Assembly: GCA_028716385.1 (NCBI GenBank)
Contig: JAQUPX010000001.1
Location: 532,775-596,774 of the forward strand
Length of the DNA stretch: 64,000 nt
Direction: 5' to 3'
Source: a bacterium
Lineage (GTDB): Bacteria; Hydrothermota; UBA3073; JACQXS01; JAQTXJ01
Part shown: piece by piece, positions 9,358-18,474 of the stretch
Numbering within the stretch: the stretch's first letter is position 1
How the letters are laid out: each line of letters begins with the position of its first letter
Notes under the pieces: generated by a model
The model's database searches: none
Seen by the model: only the letters and a program-made list of their open reading frames with translations
Told to the model about the DNA's origin: nothing
Made by a program: the position numbers and the translations under genes

Positions 9358-12060
9358 CTATTTTATTAAAACAAGTTTTTTAGTTGCTTTGCAATTTTCT
9401 GTAGAAAGGGTTACAAAGTAAATACCGGAAGTAAGTTTTTTTGTATCAACGTTTATATTATAGATACCGGAATCTTTTATTTCATCAACAACGGAAGTCG
9501 TTAATCTGCCTGTTGCATTATAAATCTTAATAGTTACGTTACTCTTGTTTGCTATTTGATACCGGATAGTTGTTGTTTGAGTTATTGGATTGCTCCTAAG
9601 TTCCAGACCGGTGTTTTTTGTTTTACGCCCTGTATTTGCTTCTTCATTTCCTGCTCCGCATCCGGCATACCATTTGCTAGGAATGGCATTTGCAATTGAC
9701 CACAACATATAATATCCGCTTGCATCTGCAGGGGGATGAACTACAGTGTGAGTATCGCTCCAGGAAGTGCTGTATGGCGTAAATAGAATTTCGCCCCCAC
9801 CATTGGATTGCCAGTTTCCACCATTTATCCTTAGCAATGAAATTATAGGATGGTCTGAGGAGACGATATGACAATAGTTTCCGCCGTCTGCTTCGGTAAC
9901 GCCCCTGAACAATACGCCTTTTATATCCATAGAGTTAGAAATTGATGTTATGGATTTGTAGTTTGTGATTACAGACTGCCAGTCAGAAGTATATCCAAGT
10001 CCTATGTCGTATTCTTCTATAGAATTCAAGTAAGTGTTTCCGGTAGATTTTCCGCCTATTGTAATTACATAAGGTTTTGCATCCGGAATGTTACAACAAG
10101 CCTGGTACCCACGAGCGGTGTTTAACGGAGTTGTAACTTTCCAATTGGGCTCATAAGTTGTGGGAATACAGGGATCGTACAATTCAGAGGAAGACAGGTA
10201 ATTGGAACCGTTATATCCTCCTAATGTCAGGACAAGTCCCGAATATATAAGTATGGAATTATGCGCGTATCTTGCGGTGTTCAACGATTTTGCACTGCTC
10301 CATGTTCCGGTTGACGGGTCATAAATTTCACAACTCGCCAGGGCGCTGCCTCCGGAATTTTCTCCTCCTATAACAAGTACCTGTCCGGATTGCAGTAAAA
10401 TAGAAGTGTGTAAATATCTTGGGGTTGACAAAGCGCCTGTGTTTGACCATGTTCCCGATGTTGGATTATATATTTCACAGGTTCCCGTAACTCCGCTTGA
10501 AGTTCTTCCTCCTATAACGAGAACTCTGCCGTCAAGCAGAAAAGCACATGTATGCTGGGCTCTTGCCGTTGTCATCGGGTTAGTTGCCGTCCATACGCCG
10601 GAATTATATATTTCACAGGATGCCAGAATGCCGGAATTTTCTCCACCGGTTACTAATACTCTACCGTCTCTTAATAAAGTAGCCGTGTGGTTAAACCTGG
10701 ATGTGCCCATATTTCCTGTGCTAGCCCATGTTTGGGTAGCGGAAGTATAAAGTTCGCATGAATTAATGGCAGTGCCGGTATTCTTGCCGCCTGCAATCAA
10801 TACTTTCCCGGTAGTTAGTAAGTTAGCCGTATGATAAGCTCTGGCAGTACTGAGAGACGCCACGGTAGTTACTTTTTCGGTTTCATAATTATAGGTTTCG
10901 CAAGAGTTCAAAGAAACAGTAGCATTCTCGCCACCTGCTATTAATATGTTTGTAGAGCAATCCGGGGTTGCAATTATAGGCAATGGGGTAATTGTGTGTC
11001 CTGTGCGCGCATTATTTAATGAGAGTTTATTTGCCCATATAGATTGAGCCGTATCATAAACTTCGGCCGTTTTTGTAATATCCAGAGAGCTTGTGACTTT
11101 ACCTGCGACTGCAAGAACTTTACCTGTGTACAATAAGGGTGCGCTGAAATGGGAACGTTTGTAATTCATATTCTCTACAGTTGTCCATACTCCTAAAGCA
11201 GGGTCGTACAATTCACAGGTTTCATTAACCTGTCCGCCTATCATCATTGGTTTTCCCATAGGCAGCATTGTCATAGCGGGAACGCCTCTGGATGCGTTAT
11301 TCAGGCTTCCTGTAGCAGCCCATGTATGAGTTCCGGGGTCAAATAATTGAGCTTGTGCACCCGGACCTGCGACAAGAACATAGTTCCAGGGGGTAGGCAA
11401 TCTTATTCCACAACCTCCATAACTGCCATAAGGCGTATTAGGCATATTTGACCATACTCCCGATGTCGGGTTATAAAGTTCATTATTTTGGGGATAAGCT
11501 TGTCCACCGATAACAAGGGCTTCTCCCGTATGAAGTAGAACTTCTATAGTTCTATCTCCCTGAAGAACACTTGTGGAACCCGTAAGGGTTAAGCTATTGC
11601 TTAGATAGTCATATAATGCACATCTTGTATATGGACTTGTGCAATCATATCCCGATAGAAGTACTTGCCCGTTGTTAAGTAAAGTAGAGCCTGATTTTTC
11701 GTAATAAGAAATATTTGGTCCGGCAGCCCATGTGCTTGTTACCGGGTCGTAAACCTGACTTGCTATTGCTGCTACACTGTCAGGCGGGATGAACCATATT
11801 TTTCCATTTGGTAATAAAATAGTTGCAGGATGTCCGCTGACAGCCGGTATATTTCCTTGTGTCCATTTTCCGGTGGCGGGATTAAAAGTTTCAAATGTTG
11901 AGCCGCTCTCGGATGAGAATACGACAACTCTTCCATCCGTAAGGATGACACACCCAAAACCGGCCCGTATAGTATTTAAATCATTTACCCGTGTCCATTT
12001 GCCTGCAAATAAATTACCGAAAATAAAACTTAATAATATGAATATTTTTAATGCTCTCAT
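9358..12060 (-). CDS. Secreted Kelch-repeat protein with T9SS sorting domain
   Basis: A 900-residue exported protein. ATG 12060 is preferred over the TTG at 12078 because a GGGGGAGAG Shine-Dalgarno precedes it and the signal peptide (MRALKIFILLSFIFGNLFAG) starts there. Some twelve ~50-residue Kelch units follow, recognised by recurring xVLVxGG, SCEIYNP and ARxxHT motifs, predicting a galactose-oxidase-like propeller (or two). Then comes a ~100-residue domain rich in Gly/Trp that resembles the DUF1929 region found after Kelch domains in galactose-oxidase relatives. The last ~80 residues are a type A T9SS sorting domain (IKIYNATGRLTTSVV, SGIYFVTL). No copper ligands typical of galactose oxidase were identified, so no enzyme activity is claimed. 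Confidence 0.86.
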   Translation of the reverse strand: MRALKIFILLSFIFGNLFAGKWTRVNDLNTIRAGFGCVILTDGRVVVFSSESGSTFETFNPATGKWTQGNIPAVSGHPATILLPNGKIWFIPPDSVAAIASQVYDPVTSTWAAGPNISYYEKSGSTLLNNGQVLLSGYDCTSPYTRCALYDYLSNSLTLTGSTSVLQGDRTIEVLLHTGEALVIGGQAYPQNNELYNPTSGVWSNMPNTPYGSYGGCGIRLPTPWNYVLVAGPGAQAQLFDPGTHTWAATGSLNNASRGVPAMTMLPMGKPMMIGGQVNETCELYDPALGVWTTVENMNYKRSHFSAPLLYTGKVLAVAGKVTSSLDITKTAEVYDTAQSIWANKLSLNNARTGHTITPLPIIATPDCSTNILIAGGENATVSLNSCETYNYETEKVTTVASLSTARAYHTANLLTTGKVLIAGGKNTGTAINSCELYTSATQTWASTGNMGTSRFNHTATLLRDGRVLVTGGENSGILASCEIYNSGVWTATNPMTTARAQHTCAFLLDGRVLVIGGRTSSGVTGTCEIYNPTSGTWSNTGALSTPRYLHTSILLQSGQVLVIGGENSGGSALASCEIYDPSTGTWSSAKSLNTARYAHNSILIYSGLVLTLGGYNGSNYLSSSELYDPCIPTTYEPNWKVTTPLNTARGYQACCNIPDAKPYVITIGGKSTGNTYLNSIEEYDIGLGYTSDWQSVITNYKSITSISNSMDIKGVLFRGVTEADGGNYCHIVSSDHPIISLLRINGGNWQSNGGGEILFTPYSTSWSDTHTVVHPPADASGYYMLWSIANAIPSKWYAGCGAGNEEANTGRKTKNTGLELRSNPITQTTTIRYQIANKSNVTIKIYNATGRLTTSVVDEIKDSGIYNINVDTKKLTSGIYFVTLSTENCKATKKLVLIK

Positions 12061-12199
12061 TTCTCTCCCCCTTATCAAATAAAGATAATAGCTTAATAAT
12101 AAAACCTTAGGATAAGATTACTATATTAATATGAGGAACCTTGCGACTCACTATAATATTTTATTAATTCTGCTAAATAAAATAACTAACAGCTATTAT

Positions 12200-13693
12200 C
12201 TATTTTACAATAGTTATTCTTTTAGTGACAGTAGGATTATTTCCGGATTTTAACGATAAGAAATAAGTTCCGTTCGGTGTGTTAATCGTGTTCCAAGTTG
12301 TTGTATAAGTTCCTTTATCGTAGTAGTTGTTGACGAGAACATCAGTTACTTTTCCGGTTATATCAATGGCTTCCAATTTTATTTTACTTTTATTCTTTAT
12401 CTCAAAAGTTATGTTAACCGAATTGTTGTTAGCAATAGATGTTGCTTTTAACCAGTTATATTGTGGAAAAGGCATCGTATTTTCTCGGACACCGGCTTCG
12501 CAATGGTTCAGGTAAGCGAATACCCAGCCGCTAGTACTGGTTGCTTCGGTAACTACTATATCCGGGCAGGTATCTCCATCAAGGTATGTTACATAAGGTA
12601 AATCAAACAAGGGAAATTGCGTATCAATAGAATTCATAGAAAAAGTTTCATTCCCATTATTTTTATACCATCTGATCCAGGAATTTCGTCCACAGGCAAC
12701 TACATCCATATTCCCATCCGTATCAAAATCCCCAACATCAATGCCGTCTACCCGACTTGCATTATTATCCATAACATTTCTTGTAAAAGAAGTGCCGTCG
12801 TTATTTTTATACCAGTAAAGAATTCCATTATACGAACTGCCGGCAACAATATCTACTTTGCCATCTTTGTTGAAATCTGCACATCTCAATCCTCCGCCAC
12901 CCGGGGGATCACCTAAATGACGTCCCAAATTACTTTCAATTATTACTTGAGAAAACCCTTCTGCTCCGTTATTTTTGAATAAAAGTATTCTTGCCGCTGC
13001 TGATGTATCTTGTCCGGAAAAGAATTCTTCAGACGCGATTATGTCCAAATGTTTATCTCCGTCAACATTATCAAAAGCATCTATTTTCCAGGTGGTAGCG
13101 GTAGCTATAAAATTTCTTGTGAAACTCATTCCTCCATTATTTCTATACCAGTAAACACCTGATTCCTGTATCCATGATGACCGTGGAGGACTCCCTGCAA
13201 CAATAATGTCACGCAAGCCGTCATTATTTATATCCACTATCCTAATTTGTCTTAATCTTGTTTTTAGACTGTCTAACCGGGTTGTTGTGAAAGTGCCGTT
13301 ACCATTGTTCTTATGAATTGCAAGGAAGCTATAAGAGATAGAATCAGACCTTACGAATGAAGATACTGCATCTATCCAGTTATCTGCGTCAAGTTGTCCT
13401 GCACATACTTCGGTGCACATTTTATCAGAGGTTGTATATATTATATTTTTAGGTCCCCATGTTGTGCCTAAACTATTATTTGAATACCATGCTACATTTT
13501 TACCACCTGCGGTTGTGGCAAACGCATCATAAGCCCGTACAGGATTATCGTTCTGTACGTCACCTGCCCAGTCCCCGTGTGGCGTTAACAATACGCTATC
13601 TATGGTATATCTAAGAAAAACTACGATTCTTTGTCCGTATGTTACGTTGCTTAAAAATAAAGACAAAAATAATAATACAAAATATTTTTTCAT
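12200..13693 (-). CDS. Secreted FG-GAP repeat protein with T9SS sorting domain, copy A
   Basis: A 497-residue exported propeller protein. Two in-frame ATGs exist; the second (13693) has GGGAGGG immediately upstream and begins the signal peptide (MKKYFVLLFLSLFLSNVTYGQ), so it is chosen. FG-GAP calcium loops recur (DINNDGLRD, DFNKDGKVD, DFDTDGNMD), with WYxNN motifs. It ends in a type A sorting domain (IDITGKVTDVL ... PNGTYFLSLKSG ... TKRITIVK). It is a close paralogue of the next gene upstream on the strand: same architecture, length and motif order over the whole protein, for example PPGGGGLRCADF against PPGGGGVRCADF. The pair is a tandem duplication. Role unknown. Confidence 0.86.
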   Translation of the reverse strand: MKKYFVLLFLSLFLSNVTYGQRIVVFLRYTIDSVLLTPHGDWAGDVQNDNPVRAYDAFATTAGGKNVAWYSNNSLGTTWGPKNIIYTTSDKMCTEVCAGQLDADNWIDAVSSFVRSDSISYSFLAIHKNNGNGTFTTTRLDSLKTRLRQIRIVDINNDGLRDIIVAGSPPRSSWIQESGVYWYRNNGGMSFTRNFIATATTWKIDAFDNVDGDKHLDIIASEEFFSGQDTSAAARILLFKNNGAEGFSQVIIESNLGRHLGDPPGGGGLRCADFNKDGKVDIVAGSSYNGILYWYKNNDGTSFTRNVMDNNASRVDGIDVGDFDTDGNMDVVACGRNSWIRWYKNNGNETFSMNSIDTQFPLFDLPYVTYLDGDTCPDIVVTEATSTSGWVFAYLNHCEAGVRENTMPFPQYNWLKATSIANNNSVNITFEIKNKSKIKLEAIDITGKVTDVLVNNYYDKGTYTTTWNTINTPNGTYFLSLKSGNNPTVTKRITIVK

Positions 13694-13772
13694 ATTCCCT
13701 CCCATTTATACTATAATTAAACTTCCTTCCTCTAGGGAAGCTTATAATTGTCTATTATTTTGTCAATAACTT

Positions 13773-15263
13773 TTATCTAATTAAGGTTATTCTTTTTGTA
13801 ATAATCGGACAGTTTTCAGATCTAAGCGATAAGAAATAAGTTCCATTCGGTTTTCCATTATTATTCCACAATGTTTTATAGCTCCCTTTATCGTAATAAT
13901 TGTCATTAATAATGTCAATTATTCTTCCTGTTATGTCCAGCAATTCCAATTTTATTTTGCCTGGGGTTTCTATTCCAAAAGTTATATCAATAGAGTTTTT
14001 GGTAACGATGGAAGTCGTTTTTAACCAGTTCATAGTTATTGTTTTAATTTTGTTTTCTTCTGTTCCCACGCCGGAGCAAGGATTAAGATATGCAAATATG
14101 TTTCCTGTAGTAGCAGTTGCTTCGGTGACTATTATATCCGGACAACTATCTCCATCAAGATAAGTTACGTAAGGTAAGTCAAATAAAGGATACTGCACAT
14201 CTATGCTATGCGGGGTAAAATTGCCGGTGCTATCATTCTCATACCATCTAATCCATGAATTTCTTCCACAGGCAACGATGTCCATATCTCCGTCCGGTTC
14301 AAAGTCCCCGACATCAATGCCGTCTACTTTACTTGCCGTATCTTCTACGACATATCTTGTAAAAGAAGCGCCACCATTATTTTTATACCAGTAAAGCTTT
14401 CCATCAAAAGATGTCCCGGCAAGTAAATCTTTTCTACCGTCTCCGTCAAAATCAGCACATCTTACGCCTCCGCCACCCGGAGGGTCTGACATATGTAATC
14501 CCAGATTATCCACCACAATTTGAGCGAATCCTTCTGCACCGTTGTTTTTATAAACAAGCAATCTTGCCGGCGAAGTTCCGTTAGCTCCAAAAAATTCTTC
14601 GGTTACGGCTATTTCCAAATGCCCATCTCCTTCATCGTCAAAACAATCTACCTTCCAACCATTACAAGTTCCTATAAAATGTTCGGTAAAACTCATATTG
14701 GAATTATTTTGATACCAATAGAGTCCTGATTCCAATATCAAAGAGGCGCTAGGAGCACTTCCGGATACAACTATATCCAGCCAGCCGTCATTATTTATAT
14801 CTTCTAATTTTATCTGTCTGAATCTTGTTGTGTGAGTAGGCAAAACAGTTGTCGTAAAAGTTCCGTTTTTATTATTTTTATGAACAGCAAGAAAACTGGA
14901 AGCAGTGGCAGCAGACTGAACGAATGAAGATACGGCATCTATCCAACCGTCCTTATCAAGGTCGCCGGCTACTATTTCCGTGCACCATCTATCGCCTTTA
15001 TAGATAGTATTTTTAGCTCCCCATGTCATTCCTTTTCCATTATTTGAATACCAGATTGCTTCGTAATCGTCAATAACAGTAGCAAATGCATCGTATTGCC
15101 ATTTGGGATTATTATTTTCTACATCCCCTGCCCAATCCCCGTGTGGTTTCTTAACACTACTGGCTATTGTCCACCTTGAAAAATTTACTGTTGAAAAAGC
15201 ACTTTCTTCCCAAGTTGCCAAACATATAAACATAGCAATTATCAAAAATATCGTTTTTTTCAT
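13773..15263 (-). CDS. Secreted FG-GAP repeat protein with T9SS sorting domain, copy B
   Basis: A 496-residue paralogue of the neighbouring copy A. ATG 15263 follows an AGGAGATG Shine-Dalgarno and opens a signal peptide (MKKTIFLIIAMFICLA). Several FG-GAP loops (DLDKDGWID, DINNDGWLD, DFDGDGRKD, DFEPDGDMD) predict a calcium-stabilised propeller. The sorting domain (LDITGRIIDIIN ... PNGTYFLSLRSE ... ITKRITLIR) ends the protein. Both copies share an N-terminal segment KKPHGDWAGDV/LTPHGDWAGDV and the phrase VACGRNSWIRWY. A consensus-like promoter lies 50-75 bp upstream. The 79-bp gap between copies has no clear terminator, so the two are probably one transcript. Partner or ligand unknown. Confidence 0.86.
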   Translation of the reverse strand: MKKTIFLIIAMFICLATWEESAFSTVNFSRWTIASSVKKPHGDWAGDVENNNPKWQYDAFATVIDDYEAIWYSNNGKGMTWGAKNTIYKGDRWCTEIVAGDLDKDGWIDAVSSFVQSAATASSFLAVHKNNKNGTFTTTVLPTHTTRFRQIKLEDINNDGWLDIVVSGSAPSASLILESGLYWYQNNSNMSFTEHFIGTCNGWKVDCFDDEGDGHLEIAVTEEFFGANGTSPARLLVYKNNGAEGFAQIVVDNLGLHMSDPPGGGGVRCADFDGDGRKDLLAGTSFDGKLYWYKNNGGASFTRYVVEDTASKVDGIDVGDFEPDGDMDIVACGRNSWIRWYENDSTGNFTPHSIDVQYPLFDLPYVTYLDGDSCPDIIVTEATATTGNIFAYLNPCSGVGTEENKIKTITMNWLKTTSIVTKNSIDITFGIETPGKIKLELLDITGRIIDIINDNYYDKGSYKTLWNNNGKPNGTYFLSLRSENCPIITKRITLIR

Positions 15264-15309
15264 AACACATCTCCTTGATAAAGATTATTCTTTGACTTTA
15301 TCTATTACT

Positions 15310-15338
15310 AATATGTACGAGTTTTCAACGTTTGTCAA
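15310..15338 (-). promoter_or_regulatory. Promoter for the tandem FG-GAP genes
   Basis: On the minus strand TTGACA (15338-15333) is followed after 17 bp by CATATT (15315-15310). The start codon lies 47 bases further on. The -35 is perfect; the -10 is weak. Confidence 0.5.
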
Positions 15339-15378
15339 GAGGGAATTTTTGCTAAATTGCCAATTATCTCGTTTTTTC

Positions 15379-15588
15379 ATAATTTGTTGATTTTTCCTTC
15401 GTAAACTTAGAGATCCCGCCTGTTTGCTTGCCATTTTATTTGGCGAAAAACTGTTTATTCTTTATCCGTGTAAATCCGTGGCTGAAAAATCTTTACTGTT
15501 ATCTGTTTTCTTTCCCCTGTATCTGCCTACTTTCTACTGTCTACTTTCTGCCAAAAACTTATTTTGATAAATTATTTTTACTTTTTTC
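15379..15588. other. Intergenic stretch before metK, no gene
   Basis: No reading frame or RNA gene was recognised. It holds TTATCCGTGTAAATCCGTGG (15462-15481), one of the degenerate 'CCGTGTAAATCCGTGG / CACGAA' phrases also seen at 17183-17207 and 51975-52010. A pyrimidine-rich repeat with CTACTTTCT twice lies near 15528-15550. No SAM-riboswitch core was seen before metK. Confidence 0.5.
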
Positions 15589-15617
15589 TTGACCTATTTA
15601 TTTATATACTCTAATTT
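15589..15617 (+). promoter_or_regulatory. metK promoter
   Basis: TTGACC (15589-15594), 17-bp spacer, TAATTT (15612-15617); a GGAGG Shine-Dalgarno follows at about 15648, eight bases before the metK ATG. Confidence 0.6.
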
Positions 15618-15659
15618 ATACCGTCAAATTAAAATAAATTAATAGATGGAGGTAGAAAA

Positions 15660-16814
15660 ATGAAAAGATTAGTAACTTCCGAATCCGTTACCGAAGGGCA
15701 TCCCGATAAAATCTGTGACCAGATTTCGGATGCCGTTCTCGATGAAGTTATTCGCCAGGATAAATATGGTAGAGTAGCTTGCGAAACATTTATATCCGTA
15801 GGATTTGCAATAGTCGGGGGAGAAATCACGACAACCGGATACGTAGAGTTGCCGGTGCTGGTTAGAAAAGTACTTAAAGAAATAGGTTATACCGAAAGAT
15901 GGGGATTTGATTACGAAACTTGTGCTGTTCTTAATGCAATCGGAAGACAATCTCCTGATATAGCGCAAGGCGTAAACACCGGTGGTGCAGGTGACCAGGG
16001 GTTAATGGTAGGCTACGCTTGCGATGATACAAAAGAACTTATGCCTTTGCCTATTATACTTGCGCACAAAATAACTAAAGAATTAGCAACTGCAAGAAAA
16101 ACAGGAAAACTTGATTATCTCGGGCCTGATGGCAAATCACAGGTTACGGTTGAATACGATAACGATAAACCGGTAAGAGTTGATACTATTATACTTGCAT
16201 CGCAACACAGTGAAGACGTTCTTGATAAAACGGGAAAAAGAATGTCAAAAAAATCCGTAGATGAGTTAATCGAGAAAGTAATCAAAAAAGCTATAGACAA
16301 AAAATGGCTGGACAACAAAACAAAATATTTTGTTAATGCAACCGGTAAATTCGTAATTGGCGGGCCTCAATCAGATACCGGAGTAACAGGCAGGAAAATT
16401 ATTGTTGATACTTACGGCGGAGTTGCTCCTCACGGCGGCGGCGCTTTTTCCGGGAAGGACCCAACGAAAGTTGACCGTTCGGCAGCTTATATGGCAAGAT
16501 ATATTGCAAAAAATATTGTGAAAGCGGGATTAGCAAAAAGATGCCAGGTCAATTTCGCTTACGTAATCGGAGAGTCTCAACCGGTATCATTTGAGATAGA
16601 TACCTTCGGGACAGGTAAAGTAAAAGATAATATTCTTTCCGAAACAATGCGAAAAGTGTTTGACCTTAGCCCAAAAGGCATTATCACAAAGCTAAATCTT
16701 TTGAGACCTATATACCAGAAAACAGCTTCTTACGGACATTTCGGACGAGAAGAACCTGAATTCACATGGGAAAAAACCGACTCGGTGGATAAAATAAAAT
16801 CTGCGATTAGGTAA
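15660..16814 (+). CDS. metK: S-adenosylmethionine synthetase
   Basis: Makes S-adenosylmethionine from methionine and ATP in the cytoplasm. The 384-residue length is standard. Signature elements are all present: [14 protein letters not shown] near the N-terminus (His14 and Asp16 region, phosphate and metal binding), the GAGDQG loop near residue 115, the flexible-loop region, [19 protein letters not shown], and a C-terminal [20 protein letters not shown] Shine-Dalgarno and a promoter precede it. It is monocistronic as far as can be seen: downstream lies a pseudogene fragment and then convergent rnpA. No truncation or missing residue noticed. Confidence 0.98.
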   Translation: MKRLVTSESVTEGHPDKICDQISDAVLDEVIRQDKYGRVACETFISVGFAIVGGEITTTGYVELPVLVRKVLKEIGYTERWGFDYETCAVLNAIGRQSPDIAQGVNTGGAGDQGLMVGYACDDTKELMPLPIILAHKITKELATARKTGKLDYLGPDGKSQVTVEYDNDKPVRVDTIILASQHSEDVLDKTGKRMSKKSVDELIEKVIKKAIDKKWLDNKTKYFVNATGKFVIGGPQSDTGVTGRKIIVDTYGGVAPHGGGAFSGKDPTKVDRSAAYMARYIAKNIVKAGLAKRCQVNFAYVIGESQPVSFEIDTFGTGKVKDNILSETMRKVFDLSPKGIITKLNLLRPIYQKTASYGHFGREEPEFTWEKTDSVDKIKSAIR

Positions 16815-16979
16815 AGATACTGTAGTATTGTAAAAAAAGTTTTACTGCAAAGCTACTCTGTTTGAGACGGATAGGTAGCTGTCAAGATGCAGAGGAAAAA
16901 AAGAACATATAAATTCTTACTACAAAGGACACAGAAAAAATTTCAAGTTGAAAAATAACAGAGGATGCAGGGTAGAAAT

Positions 16980-17140
16980 ATGGAAAATAGAAAGTTGTCG
17001 GGAAGGGTTATTGACGGAAAACAAAAAGCAGTGAGTTGTAATGTTACTCTGGATGCGAAAGAACTAAAACAGGAATATATTTTGTGAAACTTATTTTCGG
17101 TAACCAAACAGTCACTCGCAAACTAATTCTTTTGAAATAA
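16980..17140 (+). pseudogene. Decayed T9SS sorting-domain tail
   Basis: Reading from 16980 gives a recognisable sorting-domain piece (SGRVIDGKQKAVSCNVTLD, AKELK). A missing A in the run at 17066-17069 shifts the frame; the +1-shifted frame continues TGIYFVKLIFGNQTVTRKL and then ILLK with a stop at 17140. Joined, the two halves make the last ~50 residues of a type A T9SS domain. No N-terminal part, signal peptide or start region exists upstream, as metK ends only 165 bp before. It is the relic of a deleted secreted-protein gene. Confidence 0.85.
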
Positions 17141-17222
17141 CTTTTGCTCTGTATCCGTCGTGGTAAAAATTCTTTTTTTTCTTGTGAAAATCTGTGAAAT
17201 CTCGTGGTTTTAATCCCTCGTT

Positions 17223-17561
17223 TTATTTGGATTTTGACAGGGATATTAGTTTCAGAACATCATTTTTTATTTCGGAGTAGGTTAATTTTTCTGCCCCGGG
17301 GTAGGCGATAACTATAGTTTCTCCGTTGAAACAGTTTTTATTTTTCCTGAAGATATCTCTTAAACGGCGTTTTAGTTTGTTTCTTATTATGGAGCCTTTT
17401 ATGTACCTGCTGATAACAATACCTACCTTTTTATCAGGGGAAGAAACACTAAAGACCGTAAAACTTTTATCCCGCTTTTTCTTGCCGCAGTTAAATACTT
17501 TTTTAAACTCTTTTTCTTTTCTTAACCGCTCGTTCTTCGTAAACCGCTCATCTAATGGCAT
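17223..17561 (-). CDS. rnpA: Ribonuclease P protein component
   Basis: A basic 112-residue protein that binds RNase P RNA and helps cleave 5' leaders from tRNA precursors. The hallmark RNR helix is clear (IIRNKLKRRLRDIFR), as are the N-terminal RLRKEKEFKKVF strand and the VGIVISRYIKGS segment. It lies just downstream of rpmH, the usual partner. No clear Shine-Dalgarno is seen before ATG 17561; instead a 23-bp duplication of the rpmH 3' end occupies that space. yidC and the yidD-like gene that commonly follow are absent; a T9SS pseudogene and convergent metK are there instead. Confidence 0.95.
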   Translation of the reverse strand: MPLDERFTKNERLRKEKEFKKVFNCGKKKRDKSFTVFSVSSPDKKVGIVISRYIKGSIIRNKLKRRLRDIFRKNKNCFNGETIVIAYPGAEKLTYSEIKNDVLKLISLSKSK

Positions 17562-17565
17562 AGGA

Positions 17566-17650
17566 CAAAATCAGGTTTATTTACCCGCCTTATAACAAGC
17601 ATCTTGCTTGTGATACAATCAGCAGTGCAAAATCAGGTTTATTTATCCGC
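17566..17650. repeat. 23-bp direct repeat and hairpin between rpmH and rnpA
   Basis: Two copies with one mismatch lie at 17566-17588 and 17628-17650. The second copy includes the rpmH stop codon; the first lies directly before rnpA. A hairpin ACAAGCA-TCT-TGCTTGT (17595-17611) stands between them. The arrangement looks like a local duplication of the rpmH 3' end. Confidence 0.7.
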
Positions 17651-17812
17651 TTTTGGTGATGCTCTGAATTCATCAGAGACGGTAAGTTTTTTCCTGCCTT
17701 TTGCTCTGCGGCGTTTGAGCACCTGTCTGCCTTTAGCAGTTTCCATACGGGCTCTGAAGCCATGAGTTCTGCGACAACGAATCCGCGAAGGTTTATAGGT
17801 TGGTTCTGACAT
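17639..17812 (-). CDS. rpmH: 50S ribosomal protein L34
   Basis: A 57-residue very basic protein, too short for standard length cut-offs, read from ATG 17812 to TAA 17639. The sequence [19 protein letters not shown] with [24 protein letters not shown] matches L34 throughout; the canonical core is (T)xxPSxxxRxRxHGFRxRMxTxxGRxVLxRRRxKGRxxL. It has a ~12-residue C-terminal extension after the KKLTV end. It stands between clpP (39-bp gap) and rnpA (77-bp gap) on the same strand. Confidence 0.96.
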   Translation of the reverse strand: MSEPTYKPSRIRCRRTHGFRARMETAKGRQVLKRRRAKGRKKLTVSDEFRASPKADK

Positions 17813-17851
17813 AGTTTTTCACACCTTTCCCCGCCCAAAGCGAGGATAAAT

Positions 17852-18460
17852 TCATTTTTGTTTTTGAGGGGTTATTTCTGACCCCTTTACTATAACTTTA
17901 TCAATAAGATTATACTCTTTTGCTTCTTTCGGAGACATCCAGTAATTTCTGTCGGTGTCTTTTTCTATCTTTTCAATAGTCTGCCCCGTGTGGAAAGCAA
18001 TTATTTCATTAATTTCCTGCCGAACTTTGACAATCTCTTGCGCATGCAGTGCAATATCGGTTGCCTGTCCCGAAACTCCACCCATAGGCTGATGTATCAA
18101 TATTCGTGAATGCGGCAGTGCATATCTTTTTCCTTTCGTGCCTGCCGTAAGCAACAAAGCCGCCATAGAAGCGCACATTCCCATACAGATGGTAGAAACA
18201 GCCGGTTTAACGTATTGTATTGTATCGTATATGGCTAATCCTGAAGAGACAACTCCCCCTGCCGAATCAATATAAAGATGAATATCTTTTTCAGGGTCTT
18301 CGGATGCAAGCAATAATAACTGGGCAATAACCGTTCCTGCAACATTATCGTTTATTTCCCCGTTAATCATTATTATTCTATCTCTTAAAAGCCTTGAAAA
18401 TATATCATAAGCTCTTTCACCAAAAGCAGTTTTTTCTATTACCATAGGAACTAAATTCAT
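17852..18460 (-). CDS. clpP: ATP-dependent Clp protease proteolytic subunit
   Basis: Serine peptidase that forms the ClpP barrel and degrades proteins fed by a Clp ATPase. Length 202 is normal. Ser98 ([11 protein letters not shown]) and His123 (ILIHQPMGG) of the triad are present. At the third position, numbered as in Bacillus-type ClpP, the motif reads DTDRNYWM: Asn172 replaces catalytic Asp172. Listeria ClpP1 has the same change and is still active in mixed rings. A perfect AGGAGG lies between the stop of the upstream T9SS gene and ATG 18460, so the two are tightly coupled. clpX does not follow; rpmH and rnpA do. Confidence 0.96.
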   Translation of the reverse strand: MNLVPMVIEKTAFGERAYDIFSRLLRDRIIMINGEINDNVAGTVIAQLLLLASEDPEKDIHLYIDSAGGVVSSGLAIYDTIQYVKPAVSTICMGMCASMAALLLTAGTKGKRYALPHSRILIHQPMGGVSGQATDIALHAQEIVKVRQEINEIIAFHTGQTIEKIEKDTDRNYWMSPKEAKEYNLIDKVIVKGSEITPQKQK

Positions 18461-18474
18461 AATTTATGTCCTCC

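Noticed and set aside
15379..15659. SAM riboswitch before metK
   Set aside because: No conserved core or terminator-type hairpin was seen, and a normal promoter lies close to the gene.
17590..17838. 82-codon minus-strand frame
   Set aside because: It is an out-of-frame reading across rpmH; the real L34 frame is 17639-17812.
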